Of a stretch of 64,000 nucleotides of DNA, positions 8,018-17,867 are shown piece by piece. Source of the DNA: Rhodothermales bacterium. GTDB lineage: Bacteria > Bacteroidota > Rhodothermia > Rhodothermales > Bin80. Position 1 is the first letter of the stretch, and each line of letters begins with the position of its first letter. Where the stretch lies: contig JANQES010000122.1 in the NCBI GenBank assembly GCA_028278205.1, positions 1-64,000 of the forward strand, written 5' to 3'. Below the pieces are notes generated by a model that had not been told where the DNA came from, did not search any database, and worked only from the letters and a program-made list of their open reading frames with translations. A program made the position numbers and the translations under genes.

Positions 8018-8314
8018 TCAAACTTTCGATTTGGGCCGTGGCGCAGGAGCGCCGTGCATAAAGCTTCCCACACTGAGATGCTCGTCGATCTCTTCCCACT
8101 CGACGAGGCGACCGTCTCCGATGATTTCCCAATTCTTGCGCTGTTCAGGCGTTGCTTCTTCTAACCGCCAGGACCACCATAACGGTATGCTAACGACGCG
8201 CCCGTCGGACAAATACGCGGTGATATGATTACTCGTAACCTCTAGCTTCTCAAAGCCGGGATCGCCGTACATACTGGGATGCGGAGGTTTACTATCTTTA
8301 GCCGCAGTGCTCAT
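8018..8314 (-). CDS. DUF2442 protein
   Basis: A 98-aa protein with the DUF2442 core: ITAYLSDGRVVSIPLWW, then RLEEATPEQRKNWEIIGDG, then VEWEEIDEHLSVGSFMHG. DUF2442 proteins commonly sit next to a DUF4160 partner in small two-gene cassettes of toxin-antitoxin-like organisation. Here the partner survives only as a short truncated frame overlapping the start (8298-8381). The start is ATG 8314. The C-terminal tail (GAPAPRPKSKV) is basic and probably disordered. The function is unproven, and the orphan state suggests a decaying cassette. Confidence 0.85.
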   Translation of the reverse strand: MSTAAKDSKPPHPSMYGDPGFEKLEVTSNHITAYLSDGRVVSIPLWWSWRLEEATPEQRKNWEIIGDGRLVEWEEIDEHLSVGSFMHGAPAPRPKSKV

Positions 8315-8381
8315 GCCACGCCTCCATGCTCACAAAATAGAGCCGAAAGGGACCCGGAATGTTTTTGATGCACGGTGCCAT
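8298..8381 (-). pseudogene. Truncated DUF4160 remnant
   Basis: A 27-codon frame starting at ATG 8381 reads MAPCIKNIPGPFRLYFVSM, close to the conserved N-terminus of DUF4160 proteins (family consensus roughly MPxIxxxxGPYRxFFYS). It then runs to a TAA at 8298-8300 after overlapping the first codons of the DUF2442 gene. The remaining two thirds, including the DEPPHVHV-like motif expected next, are missing. This looks like an internal deletion that fused the DUF4160 start to the DUF2442 start. Confidence 0.55.
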
Positions 8382-8526
8382 AATCGAACTTACTCATCGT
8401 ATCAACAAAAGTGCCACGCCGGATCACTGAATAACTCCAGTCCGTACGATGGTTGGAACCCACCCTGTTCCCTTTTTGCTGCGTATGGCGTACTCTTGGG
8501 GAGGCCGACCTTCCCCGCCTGCCTGC

Positions 8527-8590
8527 GCAAGCTAAAGCTTGCGGCTACATTTCTCCTTTTTAGAAGATGTAGCCGCAGACTTTAGTCTGC
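8527..8590. repeat. Palindrome with GCGGCTACAT core
   Basis: Bases 8527-8550 and 8567-8590 are inverted repeats sharing GCGGCTACAT / ATGTAGCCGC. Each arm is also its own small palindrome (GCAAGCTAAAGCTTGC and GCAGACTTTAGTCTGC). A degenerate copy of the same element lies near 20657-20706. It precedes the UbiB-family gene. The rest of 8382-8631 shows no gene. Confidence 0.6.
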
Positions 8591-8631
8591 GTTTCGCCCA
8601 ACGAATCGAACACCACCGCCCCTCCGGCCTC

Positions 8632-10434
8632 ATGCCTGAGAAGGTACAGACAAGACCACCGCCCGACGCCCCGGCTGAAACCGACGGCGTGGCGGCGGAA
8701 TACGGGACGCCGAACAACACGACCCCGCCCGAAACGGCGGTCGAAGCCGTCGGCGAGCCGGTGGAGAAGCACGTGGCGGTGCAGAAGCCGCCGCAGTTTG
8801 TCTTCGATCCGTTTGGGCCGTACAAGGGCGCGGTGCGGCGGTTTTTTATCGCCTACCGGCACGTCGTCGGGTTGTTGATGGGCGGGGCGGTGGCGTATGC
8901 GCGGGCGCTGCCGCCGGAGAAAAGACGGTGGCTGCGGTCGCCGGGGCCGAGGCTGACGGCTTTCTTTCTCAAGCCGTTCGTTAAACGCAGCCTCGTCAAC
9001 GAGCCGTTTGCCGTCCAGCTTCGGCGCCGGCTTGAGATGCTCGGGCCGACGTTCATCAAGCTGGGCCAGATCATGGCCATCCGTGAAGACCTGCTGCCCA
9101 CCAGCGTCACCGACGAACTCAAAAACCTCTTCGACCGCCTCCCGGCCATCCCCTTCGAAAAAATCCGCGAACTCGTCGAGACGAGTCTGGGCCTGCCGCT
9201 CGAAGACCTGTTCGATGAATTTGCCGAACAACCGATTGGCTCGGCGTCGATTGCGCAGGCGCACGTGGCGCGGACTAAAGACGGCGACGCCGTGGTGGTC
9301 AAGGTCATGAAGCCCGGCATCCGCAAGACCGTCGAGGCCGATCTGAAGTTGCTCGAAGCCGTCGGGCATTTTTTGCAACGCATCATTCCGCGCTACCAGC
9401 CCCGGCAGATCGTCGAAGAGTTCAGCGCCTACACTCTGCGTGAAGTCGATTTTACCTACGAAGCCGACAACGGCGAGATCTTCGCCGCCAACTTCCGCGA
9501 CATGCCCGACGTGGTCTTCCCGACAATGTACCGGGCCTTGAGTTCGGAAGACGTGCTGACGATGGAATTCTTCGACGGCTTCAGCCCCAGTTCCGAACGC
9601 GCCCGGGATCTCAACGACGCCGACCGCCAGCGCATCATCGACCTCGGCGCGGCCTCGATCATTCGGATGCTCTACCAGGACGGTTTCTTCCACGCCGACC
9701 TGCACGCGGGCAACCTGATGATCCTGCCCGACGGCGACGGCCTCAAAGTCGGCTTCATCGATCTGGGGATGGTGGGGCGGTTCGAGGAGAAGACCAAACG
9801 CCGGATGCTCTACTACTACCAGGCCCTCGTCAACGGCGACGTCGAAGGCGCGGCGAAGTATCTCACGGCGATGGCTCACGTCGGCGAAGGCGGCGACCCC
9901 AAAGGCTTCCGCCGCGCCGTAGCCGAGACGTCGCGGCGGTTCATCCTTCACGGCGCTCAGGGCGACATCAGCGTCGCCCAGTTGATTCTCGAATCGGTGG
10001 GCCTCGGCGGAAAATACCGCGTCTTCTTTCCGGTCGAGATGACGCTGATGGTCAAAGCATTGGTGACGTACGAAGGCGTCGGGCGGCTGCTCGATCCAAA
10101 GATCGACGTGGCGGCGGTCTCGCGCAAACACGTCGCGCGCGTCTTCCGCGGCCACTTCGACCCCGAAGGTCTGATGCGCAAGCTGATGGGCAACGCCCCG
10201 GAGATGATCGACCTGCTGGTGCAGTCGCCGCAGTTGCTGGCTTCCGGGTTTCGGTTTCTGGAAGAATCGCTCAACGACCGGTCTCCGCAGAACCCGCTGG
10301 CGGGCCTGCGCAGCAGCATCATCGCCGGCGCGTGCATCGTCGGCGGCGTGCTGACGCTGATCCAGGGCGGCCCGGTCGTGCTCTGGATAGCGCTGTTTGT
10401 GATCGGCTTTTTGCTTTCGGTTTTTGGGAAGTGA
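8632..10434 (+). CDS. UbiB/AarF (ABC1/COQ8) family atypical kinase
   Basis: A 600-aa protein-kinase-like ATPase of the UbiB/COQ8 group, which supports quinone biosynthesis or lipid homeostasis at membranes. Family motifs: KxGQ block TFIKLGQIMAIREDLLP, Ala-rich loop GSASIAQAHVA, nucleotide-binding Lys in VVVKVMKPGI, catalytic-loop HADLHAGNLM and the metal-binding DLG in GFIDLGMVG. Two hydrophobic segments at the C-terminus (about 555-598) would anchor it in the membrane. The start is ATG 8632; the longer frame to 8539 begins inside the palindrome at 8527-8590, so I do not accept it. No ubi/men genes are adjacent. Confidence 0.92.
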   Translation: MPEKVQTRPPPDAPAETDGVAAEYGTPNNTTPPETAVEAVGEPVEKHVAVQKPPQFVFDPFGPYKGAVRRFFIAYRHVVGLLMGGAVAYARALPPEKRRWLRSPGPRLTAFFLKPFVKRSLVNEPFAVQLRRRLEMLGPTFIKLGQIMAIREDLLPTSVTDELKNLFDRLPAIPFEKIRELVETSLGLPLEDLFDEFAEQPIGSASIAQAHVARTKDGDAVVVKVMKPGIRKTVEADLKLLEAVGHFLQRIIPRYQPRQIVEEFSAYTLREVDFTYEADNGEIFAANFRDMPDVVFPTMYRALSSEDVLTMEFFDGFSPSSERARDLNDADRQRIIDLGAASIIRMLYQDGFFHADLHAGNLMILPDGDGLKVGFIDLGMVGRFEEKTKRRMLYYYQALVNGDVEGAAKYLTAMAHVGEGGDPKGFRRAVAETSRRFILHGAQGDISVAQLILESVGLGGKYRVFFPVEMTLMVKALVTYEGVGRLLDPKIDVAAVSRKHVARVFRGHFDPEGLMRKLMGNAPEMIDLLVQSPQLLASGFRFLEESLNDRSPQNPLAGLRSSIIAGACIVGGVLTLIQGGPVVLWIALFVIGFLLSVFGK

Positions 10435-10440
10435 TTTGAG

Positions 10441-10645
10441 TGGTCATTACGCTCGCTGCGCGAGCTGTCATTGGTCACTATGCTCGCTTTGCTCGCGTCA
10501 TTTATTGTCATTCATTGTCGTGTGCAAACAATGACAATCAATGACGCGCCGCAGGCGCAATTGACGCGTGCGCAGCACGCAAATGACGCAAAGCAAATGA
10601 CGCAAAGCAAATGACGCAAAGCAAATGACGCGAACGCAGTGAGCC
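10441..10645. repeat. Intergenic palindrome (GTCATTGGTC family), copy 1
   Basis: The left part has GGTCATTACGCTCGCTGCGC and TCATTTATTGTCATT. The right part has AATGACAATCAATGACGCG and four near-identical 14-bp units AATGACGCAAAGCA in tandem. Copy 2 lies at 47021-47226. It fills the whole gap between the UbiB-family gene and the acyltransferase gene. Confidence 0.75.
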
Positions 10646-10663
10646 AAACGCCCCCAACGCATC

Positions 10664-11941
10664 ATGGCCTCCCCCAATCATTTCGACATCGATTTCTCGT
10701 TCACGCACGAGGATCTCAACCAGTTGTTCGAGCCGTTCGATCCGCTGCGGCAGACGCCCGCCGAGGCCAGGCTGCCCCCGCTGCGGGCCACCCACAAACC
10801 GTTCGACCCTATCGACTGGGACTTTCTGGAGTCGGTGCAGGAGGGCTACCTGCGCGACATCATCGGCCATTACTTCCGGGGAAAACTCATCGGGGCGGAG
10901 AAGATTCCCGAGACGGGGCCGCTCATCGTGGCGCCCAACCACAGCGGCAACGCTTTTCCTCACGATGCGATGGTCTTCGATGCCTTGCTCTGGGAAGCGC
11001 AGGGCTTTAAACGATCGGCCAAGTGCCGCTCGGTGTTCTCGCCCAAGCTGGCCGCCACGTGGTGGATGCGCCCGTTTGCCATCGACAACTGGTGGCGGCG
11101 TGGCGGCGGTGTTGATATGACGTTCTCCAACTACAACGCCCTGCTCGACCGGGGCGACAAGGTCATCTATTACCCCGAAGGCGTGCCGGGCATCGGCAAG
11201 GGCTTTTTGAAACGCTACCAGCTTCAACATTACTATTCGAGCTTTGTGGTGCTGGCAGCCCGCTACGATGCGCCCGTCTACCCGGTCAGCGTCGTCAATG
11301 CCGAGTGGGTCAACCCCACGAGCGTGACGTTCGAGCCGCTCAACAAGCTCTTCGACAAGCTCTTCGGCCTGCCGTTCTTCCCGGTGCCGACGGTCTTTGC
11401 GGCGTTCCTTTTTCCGTTCATCTTCTACCTGGGCTTCCCCTGCAAGATGGTCTTCGTCATCGGCGACCCCATCGACGTGCGGGCGTTGCTCCAGGAAGAA
11501 GGCAACCACGACCATCACCAGCCCGACCGCGCGATGGTCGAGCGCGTGGCCGAGCGCGTGCGGCAAACCGCCCAACAGCACCTCGACGACGCCGTGGCCG
11601 AGCACGGCCAAAAACCCTACGATCTCGGCAGTCTGACCCGGCGCCTGCGGGAAATCCGGGGCCGCATCTTCCGCGCGACGCCGTTTGGCTGGCCCTACGC
11701 GTTTCTTCAACACGAGCGCAACCGGCAACGCCCGCCGGCTAGAGGCCGCCTCCACGCCTTCCTGCGCGACCTCGACATCCTGGCCTATTACCTGCCGCTG
11801 GGCTGGTTCATCCTGGTCCTGACCCGCTCGCTGCGCCGCCCGCCCTACGGCTACCGAGGCCTGACGAAGAAAGAACGCATCCGCCGCGAGGGCGCCTACC
11901 GATGGTCGCTCAAAGACCGCCCGCTGCCACCAAGAGAGTGA
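10664..11941 (+). CDS. Phospholipid/glycerol acyltransferase family protein
   Basis: A 425-aa PlsC-superfamily acyltransferase expected to transfer an acyl group from acyl-CoA or acyl-ACP to a glycerolipid-type acceptor. Block I is NHSGNAFPHDAM (near residue 86), a longer H-to-D spacing than the standard NHxxxxD. Block III is YYPEGVPGIGKGF (near 170). A hydrophobic stretch AAFLFPFIFYLGFP (about 246-259) and one near 370-385 (AYYLPLGWFILVL) may touch the membrane. This layout resembles DGAT-like or unassigned lysophospholipid acyltransferases more than the compact PlsC at 52630-53436. The ATG at 10664 lacks an obvious Shine-Dalgarno. Acceptor unknown. Confidence 0.82.
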   Translation: MASPNHFDIDFSFTHEDLNQLFEPFDPLRQTPAEARLPPLRATHKPFDPIDWDFLESVQEGYLRDIIGHYFRGKLIGAEKIPETGPLIVAPNHSGNAFPHDAMVFDALLWEAQGFKRSAKCRSVFSPKLAATWWMRPFAIDNWWRRGGGVDMTFSNYNALLDRGDKVIYYPEGVPGIGKGFLKRYQLQHYYSSFVVLAARYDAPVYPVSVVNAEWVNPTSVTFEPLNKLFDKLFGLPFFPVPTVFAAFLFPFIFYLGFPCKMVFVIGDPIDVRALLQEEGNHDHHQPDRAMVERVAERVRQTAQQHLDDAVAEHGQKPYDLGSLTRRLREIRGRIFRATPFGWPYAFLQHERNRQRPPARGRLHAFLRDLDILAYYLPLGWFILVLTRSLRRPPYGYRGLTKKERIRREGAYRWSLKDRPLPPRE

Positions 11942-12098
11942 GAGGGGGACAGGGAGAGAGGGGGAAAGGAAGAATGTCGAATATCGAACAAGGAATTTTG
12001 ATTGTTGCAGGATCTGACAACACCTTCGACATTCTTCAATCCTTGTTCGACATTCATTATTCAAGATCCCCCTTTCACCCCCTCTCCCTTTCCCCCAC
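11941..12098. repeat. Nested intergenic palindrome
   Basis: The outer arms are purine-rich GAGAGGGGGAAAGG (left) and CCCCTCTCCCTTTCCCCC (right). The inner arms are GAATGTCGAATATCGAACAAGG and their complement, with a further pair around ATCTGACAAC. The outer type recurs at 20573-20878 and 59198-59235, and the inner TGTCGAAT type at 23948-24093, 41067-41189 and 63261-63353. It starts at the acyltransferase stop codon. Confidence 0.7.
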
Positions 12099-12286
12099 CC
12101 GAATCTGTGGGGGTTCCCCTTACCTGCTGATGCGGCGCTTCCCCACAGGCGCACCCGGAAGCTGCATATTCTTTACCAAATCCTGATCCCTTATAATAGG
12201 CAAATCGAGTACCTTTAGGGATACTCGGTGTGCCCAACCTCAACCGACGTCAACTTCATCGATAGCGCAACTTTGTGGAGGACTCT

Positions 12287-13882
<1,596 letters not shown>

Positions 13883-13928
13883 GATGTCGGTGATAGGCTA
13901 ATGCGTTGCGCTTCGTTGCGTGGTAAGC

Positions 13929-13995
13929 GTGGGTCACTGGTCATTAGTCACTGGTCACTGGTGGGAGAAAAAAACACCAGTGACCAGTGACCCAC
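13929..13995. terminator. Palindrome between convergent genes, likely bidirectional terminator
   Basis: GTGGGTCACTGGTCA (13929-13943) pairs perfectly with 13981-13995. The spacer contains TCACTGGTCACTGGTG and, next to the loop, an A-run (GAGAAAAAAACACC) that extends the pairing. It lies between the stops of pckA and the patatin gene, so it could end both transcripts. Confidence 0.6.
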
Positions 13996-14053
13996 GCCGT
14001 CGGCCATCCAACGTGCCGCCGTCATCCACTCCTCCAACCCTCTTTTTGCCACC

Positions 14054-15268
14054 TCAAGCCTGAATCCTATCGAGAATCTCTTCGAGTTGATCGAGGATGC
14101 GGTGCGTCTCGTCGAAGACGTCGCCGGCTTGCCGGAGGAAGGGGCGTTTGGGGAGGTCGCCGTAGAGGGTGCGGGTGTCGTCGAAGAGCGCCTCACGATG
14201 CAGGCTCAGGCCGTGTTTGTACAGCACTTCTTCCACGAAATCGGCCTGTTCGCGCAGGCGATGCCGGGTAGTCTGATAGGCATGTTCGCAGACGTCGTGG
14301 CGGTTCGAGAAGCTGAAGAGGTTCGAGAAGATACTTTCGTAGTCTTCGGCGGTGGGTTCGATGAGGATGATGTCGGCGTCGGGATAATCGTGTTTGTAGC
14401 TGCGGAAGCCGGTGCGCATGCGCGAGTGGATGATGGTGCGGAACGATTGCGAGAGCACCCTGGGCAAGCCGCCGCGCACGATGCTGCGGACGTAACCGTT
14501 GTGCTGCTCCGCCTCCACCTCGGTGTTGACCGGCACGATAGGATTAATGCAAAGCAGCAGATCCGCTCCTTCCTTCAAGGCCATGCTGGCATGCACCGTG
14601 CGCCGGGCCACCCCGTCGATATAATACTCGCCGTCGATCTTGACGGGCACGTAAAGCCCCGGCAACGCCGTGCTGGCCTGCACCGCCTTCGAGATAGGCA
14701 CGTGGGCTGTGTCTTCATCGCCGAACGTGATGATCTTGGCCGTGTCTACGTTGACCGCCACGACGCGCAACGTGGGCTCAAGCTTGCGGAAGTCGTTGGT
14801 GCGTCCTTCTGCCGAAAAGCCGAAGGCGAGATATTCTTCGAGCGGCCCGTTATCGAAAAAGCCGACGGGCACGACCGAGCCCAGCCCGTAGATAGCGCCC
14901 AGCGGCGAGAGGTCCGTCGGATTGCGGAGGTAGTCGAGGACCGAGGAGGCCAGCGCCGTGGGCAACATCGCCAGGCGCCGGGCAAACTCGCCGACAGCCG
15001 GCGAGAAAAGGGTCTCCGGGCTGAGGTTGAGATCGGGATCGTAGGCGCGCGAGATGATAGCGCGGCTCATCGTATGGGCCGAGATGCCGTTGGCCAGGCA
15101 CGAGGCCACCAGCGCCCCCGCACTGACCCCGACGTAGACGTCGAGCCGGTGCGCCTCGGCCCCTTCGATGACTTCGTCGAGCGCACACAACGCGCCGATT
15201 TCATAGATACATCCTTCGATGCCGCCCCCTGCGCAGGCGAGACCGATTTTCTTCCGATCAGGATTCAT
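14054..15268 (-). CDS. Patatin-like phospholipase/lipase
   Basis: A 404-aa serine lipase of the patatin family, with a Ser-Asp dyad acting on phospholipids or neutral lipids. The oxyanion loop is GGGIEG at 14-19 (Arg replaced by Glu compared with the usual GGGxRG), the nucleophile elbow GVSAG has Ser49, and the dyad Asp lies in YYIDGVARR near residue 220. The C-terminal 100 residues are helical and charged, outside the minimal domain. The altered oxyanion loop is worth noting but does not rule out activity. Its position between pckA and the WS/DGAT and phasin genes suggests mobilisation of stored lipid or granule-linked lipolysis; this is inference. Confidence 0.88.
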   Translation of the reverse strand: MNPDRKKIGLACAGGGIEGCIYEIGALCALDEVIEGAEAHRLDVYVGVSAGALVASCLANGISAHTMSRAIISRAYDPDLNLSPETLFSPAVGEFARRLAMLPTALASSVLDYLRNPTDLSPLGAIYGLGSVVPVGFFDNGPLEEYLAFGFSAEGRTNDFRKLEPTLRVVAVNVDTAKIITFGDEDTAHVPISKAVQASTALPGLYVPVKIDGEYYIDGVARRTVHASMALKEGADLLLCINPIVPVNTEVEAEQHNGYVRSIVRGGLPRVLSQSFRTIIHSRMRTGFRSYKHDYPDADIILIEPTAEDYESIFSNLFSFSNRHDVCEHAYQTTRHRLREQADFVEEVLYKHGLSLHREALFDDTRTLYGDLPKRPFLRQAGDVFDETHRILDQLEEILDRIQA

Positions 15269-15310
15269 AGAGTGCCCGGTTCTCTGTGCTCAATGATGGT
15301 ACGTAGGCTC

Positions 15311-15391
15311 AGAAACGGTTTGGTAAGTAGGCCGGCAGGCGAGCACGAGGGCTTTTCGAGCCAGCGCCGGTATACTTACTAAACCGTTTCT
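15311..15391. repeat. Inverted repeat in patatin-WS/DGAT divergent gap
   Basis: The arm at 15311-15329 (AGAAACGGTTTGGTAAGTA) pairs with 15373-15391 with one mismatch, and GCCGGC/GCGCCGG words extend it inside. The rest of the 15269-15701 gap holds no ORF I support; both flanking promoters must lie here, but I cannot place them. Confidence 0.65.
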
Positions 15392-15701
15392 CTTCACCAG
15401 CCTCGGAGGGGTATCCAAGGCCAAAGTAGACCAGGGCACGCATTCGATGGTGCAGGGGCATCCCGATGGCCTGTGGGGGGAATGGTCGGTAAAACGTGTA
15501 GGCGCATCCCCTACCCCCACGATGGGCTCGGAGCATCCGGCGCCTACAAACAAGCTGGAACGCACCGGTTTGTCACCGAAAGCGCTTCCGGCACCGAATA
15601 TATGAAACAGATGCTTGCGCCCCAAGGTCCCTGCGGCAAAACATACGCCGGGGGTGCATCGTTTACGTAGCCCGACACCGATTCCTTACGCAGCGCACGC
15701 T

Positions 15702-17093
15702 ATGTCGAATAAAAAAGTAGCCATGTCCGGCCCCGACGCGGCCTGGCTCCGGATGGAGAGTCCGACAAACTTCATGACGATCAACGCCGTCTGGATGTTC
15801 GATGAGGTCTTGACGCTCGACGAAGTCAAAGGCCTCATCCAGGAGCGGTTTCTTGTATTCAACCGCTTCCGGCAACGCGTCATCGACCGCCACGGCACGC
15901 CGCAGTGGCAAGACGATCCGTACTTCGACCTAGGCCGGCACATCCACCGCGTAGCCTTGCCCGCACCCGGCGGTCAAGAGGAACTCCAGGCCATGGTCAG
16001 CGACCTGATGTGTACGTCGCTCGACTTCAGCAAGCCGCCCTGGCAGATCCACCTCGTCGAAAATTTCGGGAACGGCTGTGCGCTGATCTGGCGCATCCAT
16101 CATTGCATCGGCGACGGCATCGCGCTGACGTACGTGATGATCTCGGCGGCAGACGAATACTTCGACCCGGTGAAGGTACCGGCCAGGAAAACCCCGCACC
16201 CGCACGAAGACGGGATGATTCCGCTGACGGCCCGGGCTCTTCAGGCCGTCAGCAGCGCCGTCACCGGCACGGTCAAGGCTGCCGGCTCGGTGTTGCACGA
16301 AGGCATGGAGATGCTGCTGCATCCCTCGCAAATGATAGATCTGACCAAGCAGGGTTTGAGCCTGGGCGCCGCCACGAGCAAGATCCTGCTGATGCCCGCC
16401 GATTCAGACACGCTCTTCAAAGGCGAACTCGGCGTGATGAAACGCGCGGCTTGGTCTCAACCGGTGCCGCTGCAAACGGTCAAAGACATCAAAAACGCCG
16501 TCGATGCCAAGGTCAACGACGTGCTAATGGCCGCCGTCGCCGGCGCGCTACGGCGGTACCTAATCGAACACGATCAACCCGTCGAAGACGTCGAGATCCG
16601 CGCGACGATCCCGGTCAACCTCCGGCCTCTGGAAGAAGCCTATAAACTGGGCAACCAGTTCGGCCTCGTGTTTTTGTCGTTGCCGGTGGGCATCGGAGAT
16701 CCGCACGCGCGGCTCCTGGAGGTCAAGCGCCGCATGGACCGGATCAAGCACTCGTCGGAGGCTATCGTAACACTGGGCATCTTGCAGGCGCTGGGCCGCG
16801 CGCCCAAGAGCGTCGAAGATCAGGTGGTAGACATACTCAGCACCAAAGCCTCGGCCGTGATGACCAATGTGCCGGGGCCGCCCGAGCAGCTTCACCTCAA
16901 CGGCAAGGCCATTCGTCACCTGATGTTCTGGGTGCCTCGGGCCGGCGCCGTGAGCATGGGCATCAGCATCATCAGCTACGCAGGCGAGGTGCTCCTCGGC
17001 GTCGCCACCGACGTCAAACTCGTGCCCAACCCGGAAGCCATCATCGAAGGCTTCCACACCGAGTTCGAGGCGTTGGAAAAGGAGTTTACCTGA
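15702..17093 (+). CDS. Wax ester synthase/diacylglycerol acyltransferase (WS/DGAT)
   Basis: A 463-aa acyltransferase that joins acyl-CoA to a fatty alcohol or diacylglycerol, making wax esters or triacylglycerol for storage. The catalytic HHxxxDG motif is HHCIGDG with His133/His134, Asp138 and Gly139. The RATIPVNLRP stretch and the NVPGPPEQLHLNGKAI segment are also characteristic. The start is ATG 15702 (MSNKKVAMSG). The in-frame extension to 15615 lacks family features. It faces the PHA/phasin-like genes convergently with only a 7-base gap between stops. With the patatin gene and acyl-CoA ligase it points to neutral-lipid storage. Confidence 0.93.
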   Translation: MSNKKVAMSGPDAAWLRMESPTNFMTINAVWMFDEVLTLDEVKGLIQERFLVFNRFRQRVIDRHGTPQWQDDPYFDLGRHIHRVALPAPGGQEELQAMVSDLMCTSLDFSKPPWQIHLVENFGNGCALIWRIHHCIGDGIALTYVMISAADEYFDPVKVPARKTPHPHEDGMIPLTARALQAVSSAVTGTVKAAGSVLHEGMEMLLHPSQMIDLTKQGLSLGAATSKILLMPADSDTLFKGELGVMKRAAWSQPVPLQTVKDIKNAVDAKVNDVLMAAVAGALRRYLIEHDQPVEDVEIRATIPVNLRPLEEAYKLGNQFGLVFLSLPVGIGDPHARLLEVKRRMDRIKHSSEAIVTLGILQALGRAPKSVEDQVVDILSTKASAVMTNVPGPPEQLHLNGKAIRHLMFWVPRAGAVSMGISIISYAGEVLLGVATDVKLVPNPEAIIEGFHTEFEALEKEFT

Positions 17094-17100
17094 TGGGGTT

Positions 17101-17847
17101 TTACCCCTCATACGTGGTGCTTTCCTGAACCTTGCCGTCTTTCTTATGGGTAACAAGACGGCTGGGCATATGATCTTTGGCAATGGCGCGCCCGGCAGTC
17201 AGGGCTTCGTCCTTCGTCGGATACACGCCCAGCGGATCAGCGATGTGCTCCTGCTTGATGGCCCATCCTTCCTCGCCGTGCGGCACGACGTGGTAGACGA
17301 TCTTCTTGGCCGTCTCCGCAGCCGCCTCGCCGTTGCCGGCCGGCGCTCCGGCCTCTTTGCCTCGTTCGATGACCATCGCCAGCGCAACGACTTCTTTGGA
17401 GAGTTTCTCGACCTTGCCTGCCAGATCTTTGACTTCGGCGTGCGTGGGTACCCCCAGGCGTTGCAACACTTTTTCGACGGTATCTTCGACAGCCGCGAAG
17501 ATCACGTCGTCGAGGTCGGTGATTTTGCCGGTCTTGGCAGCCGCATCGCCTACAGCCGTTTCTACCTTCTCGCGGGCCTCGTCGAGCTTTTCTTTGGCCG
17601 CGCCGAGTTGTTTGCGTCCCTCCTTCTCCCACGCCTCGCCTTTTTCGACGAGCGTGTTGAAGAGCTTGGTGCCTTCTTCTTCGACCATCGAGAGGGCGCC
17701 TAAGCCGGCCAGCCAGATGTCACGCGCACGCTCGGCCAGTTCCTCCGGCATCTCCAGCAGGCCGAAGAATTCCTTCTTCGTCCCCTCGTCCTTGGGCGTC
17801 TTGGCGTTGTTTTTCGAGACCGTAATGGTCGGTTCCGGTGCTTCCAT
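17101..17847 (-). CDS. Phasin-like granule protein fused to DUF2188
   Basis: A 248-aa protein. About residues 25-160 match the poly(hydroxyalkanoate) granule-associated (phasin, PhaI/PhaF-type) domain, with RARDIWLAGLGALSMVEEEG, a long Lys/Glu-rich amphipathic helix, and VLQRLGVPTHAEVKDLAGKVEKL. About residues 180-248 form a DUF2188 domain (VYHVVPHGEEGWAIKQEH, TKDEALTAGRAIAKDH, HKKDGKVQESTTY). Phasins coat storage granules. The DUF2188 module is of unknown function and I do not know this fusion as a standard architecture. The gene is the last in the phaR-phasin-SCP2-phasin series, 20 bases after the SCP2 stop. Confidence 0.85.
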   Translation of the reverse strand: MEAPEPTITVSKNNAKTPKDEGTKKEFFGLLEMPEELAERARDIWLAGLGALSMVEEEGTKLFNTLVEKGEAWEKEGRKQLGAAKEKLDEAREKVETAVGDAAAKTGKITDLDDVIFAAVEDTVEKVLQRLGVPTHAEVKDLAGKVEKLSKEVVALAMVIERGKEAGAPAGNGEAAAETAKKIVYHVVPHGEEGWAIKQEHIADPLGVYPTKDEALTAGRAIAKDHMPSRLVTHKKDGKVQESTTYEG

Positions 17848-17867
17848 AATATCCTCGTAGTTCCAGG

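Noticed and set aside
8539..8631. Upstream start for the UbiB-family protein
   Set aside because: The extra 31 codons are translated palindrome sequence.
8560..10155. 531-codon minus-strand frame opposite the UbiB-family gene, and similar long antisense frames (12215-13642, 59433-60689, 14087-15382, 22-23 kb)
   Set aside because: They mirror real genes in GC-rich codon usage, give His/Arg/Asp-rich low-complexity proteins and match no family.
12192..12197. TATAAT as pckA promoter
   Set aside because: No acceptable -35 element lies 16-18 bases upstream, and Bacteroidota promoters differ; noted only in the gene entry.
15302..15625. Minus-strand ORFs upstream of the patatin gene
   Set aside because: They contain the inverted repeat at 15311-15391 and show no family motif.
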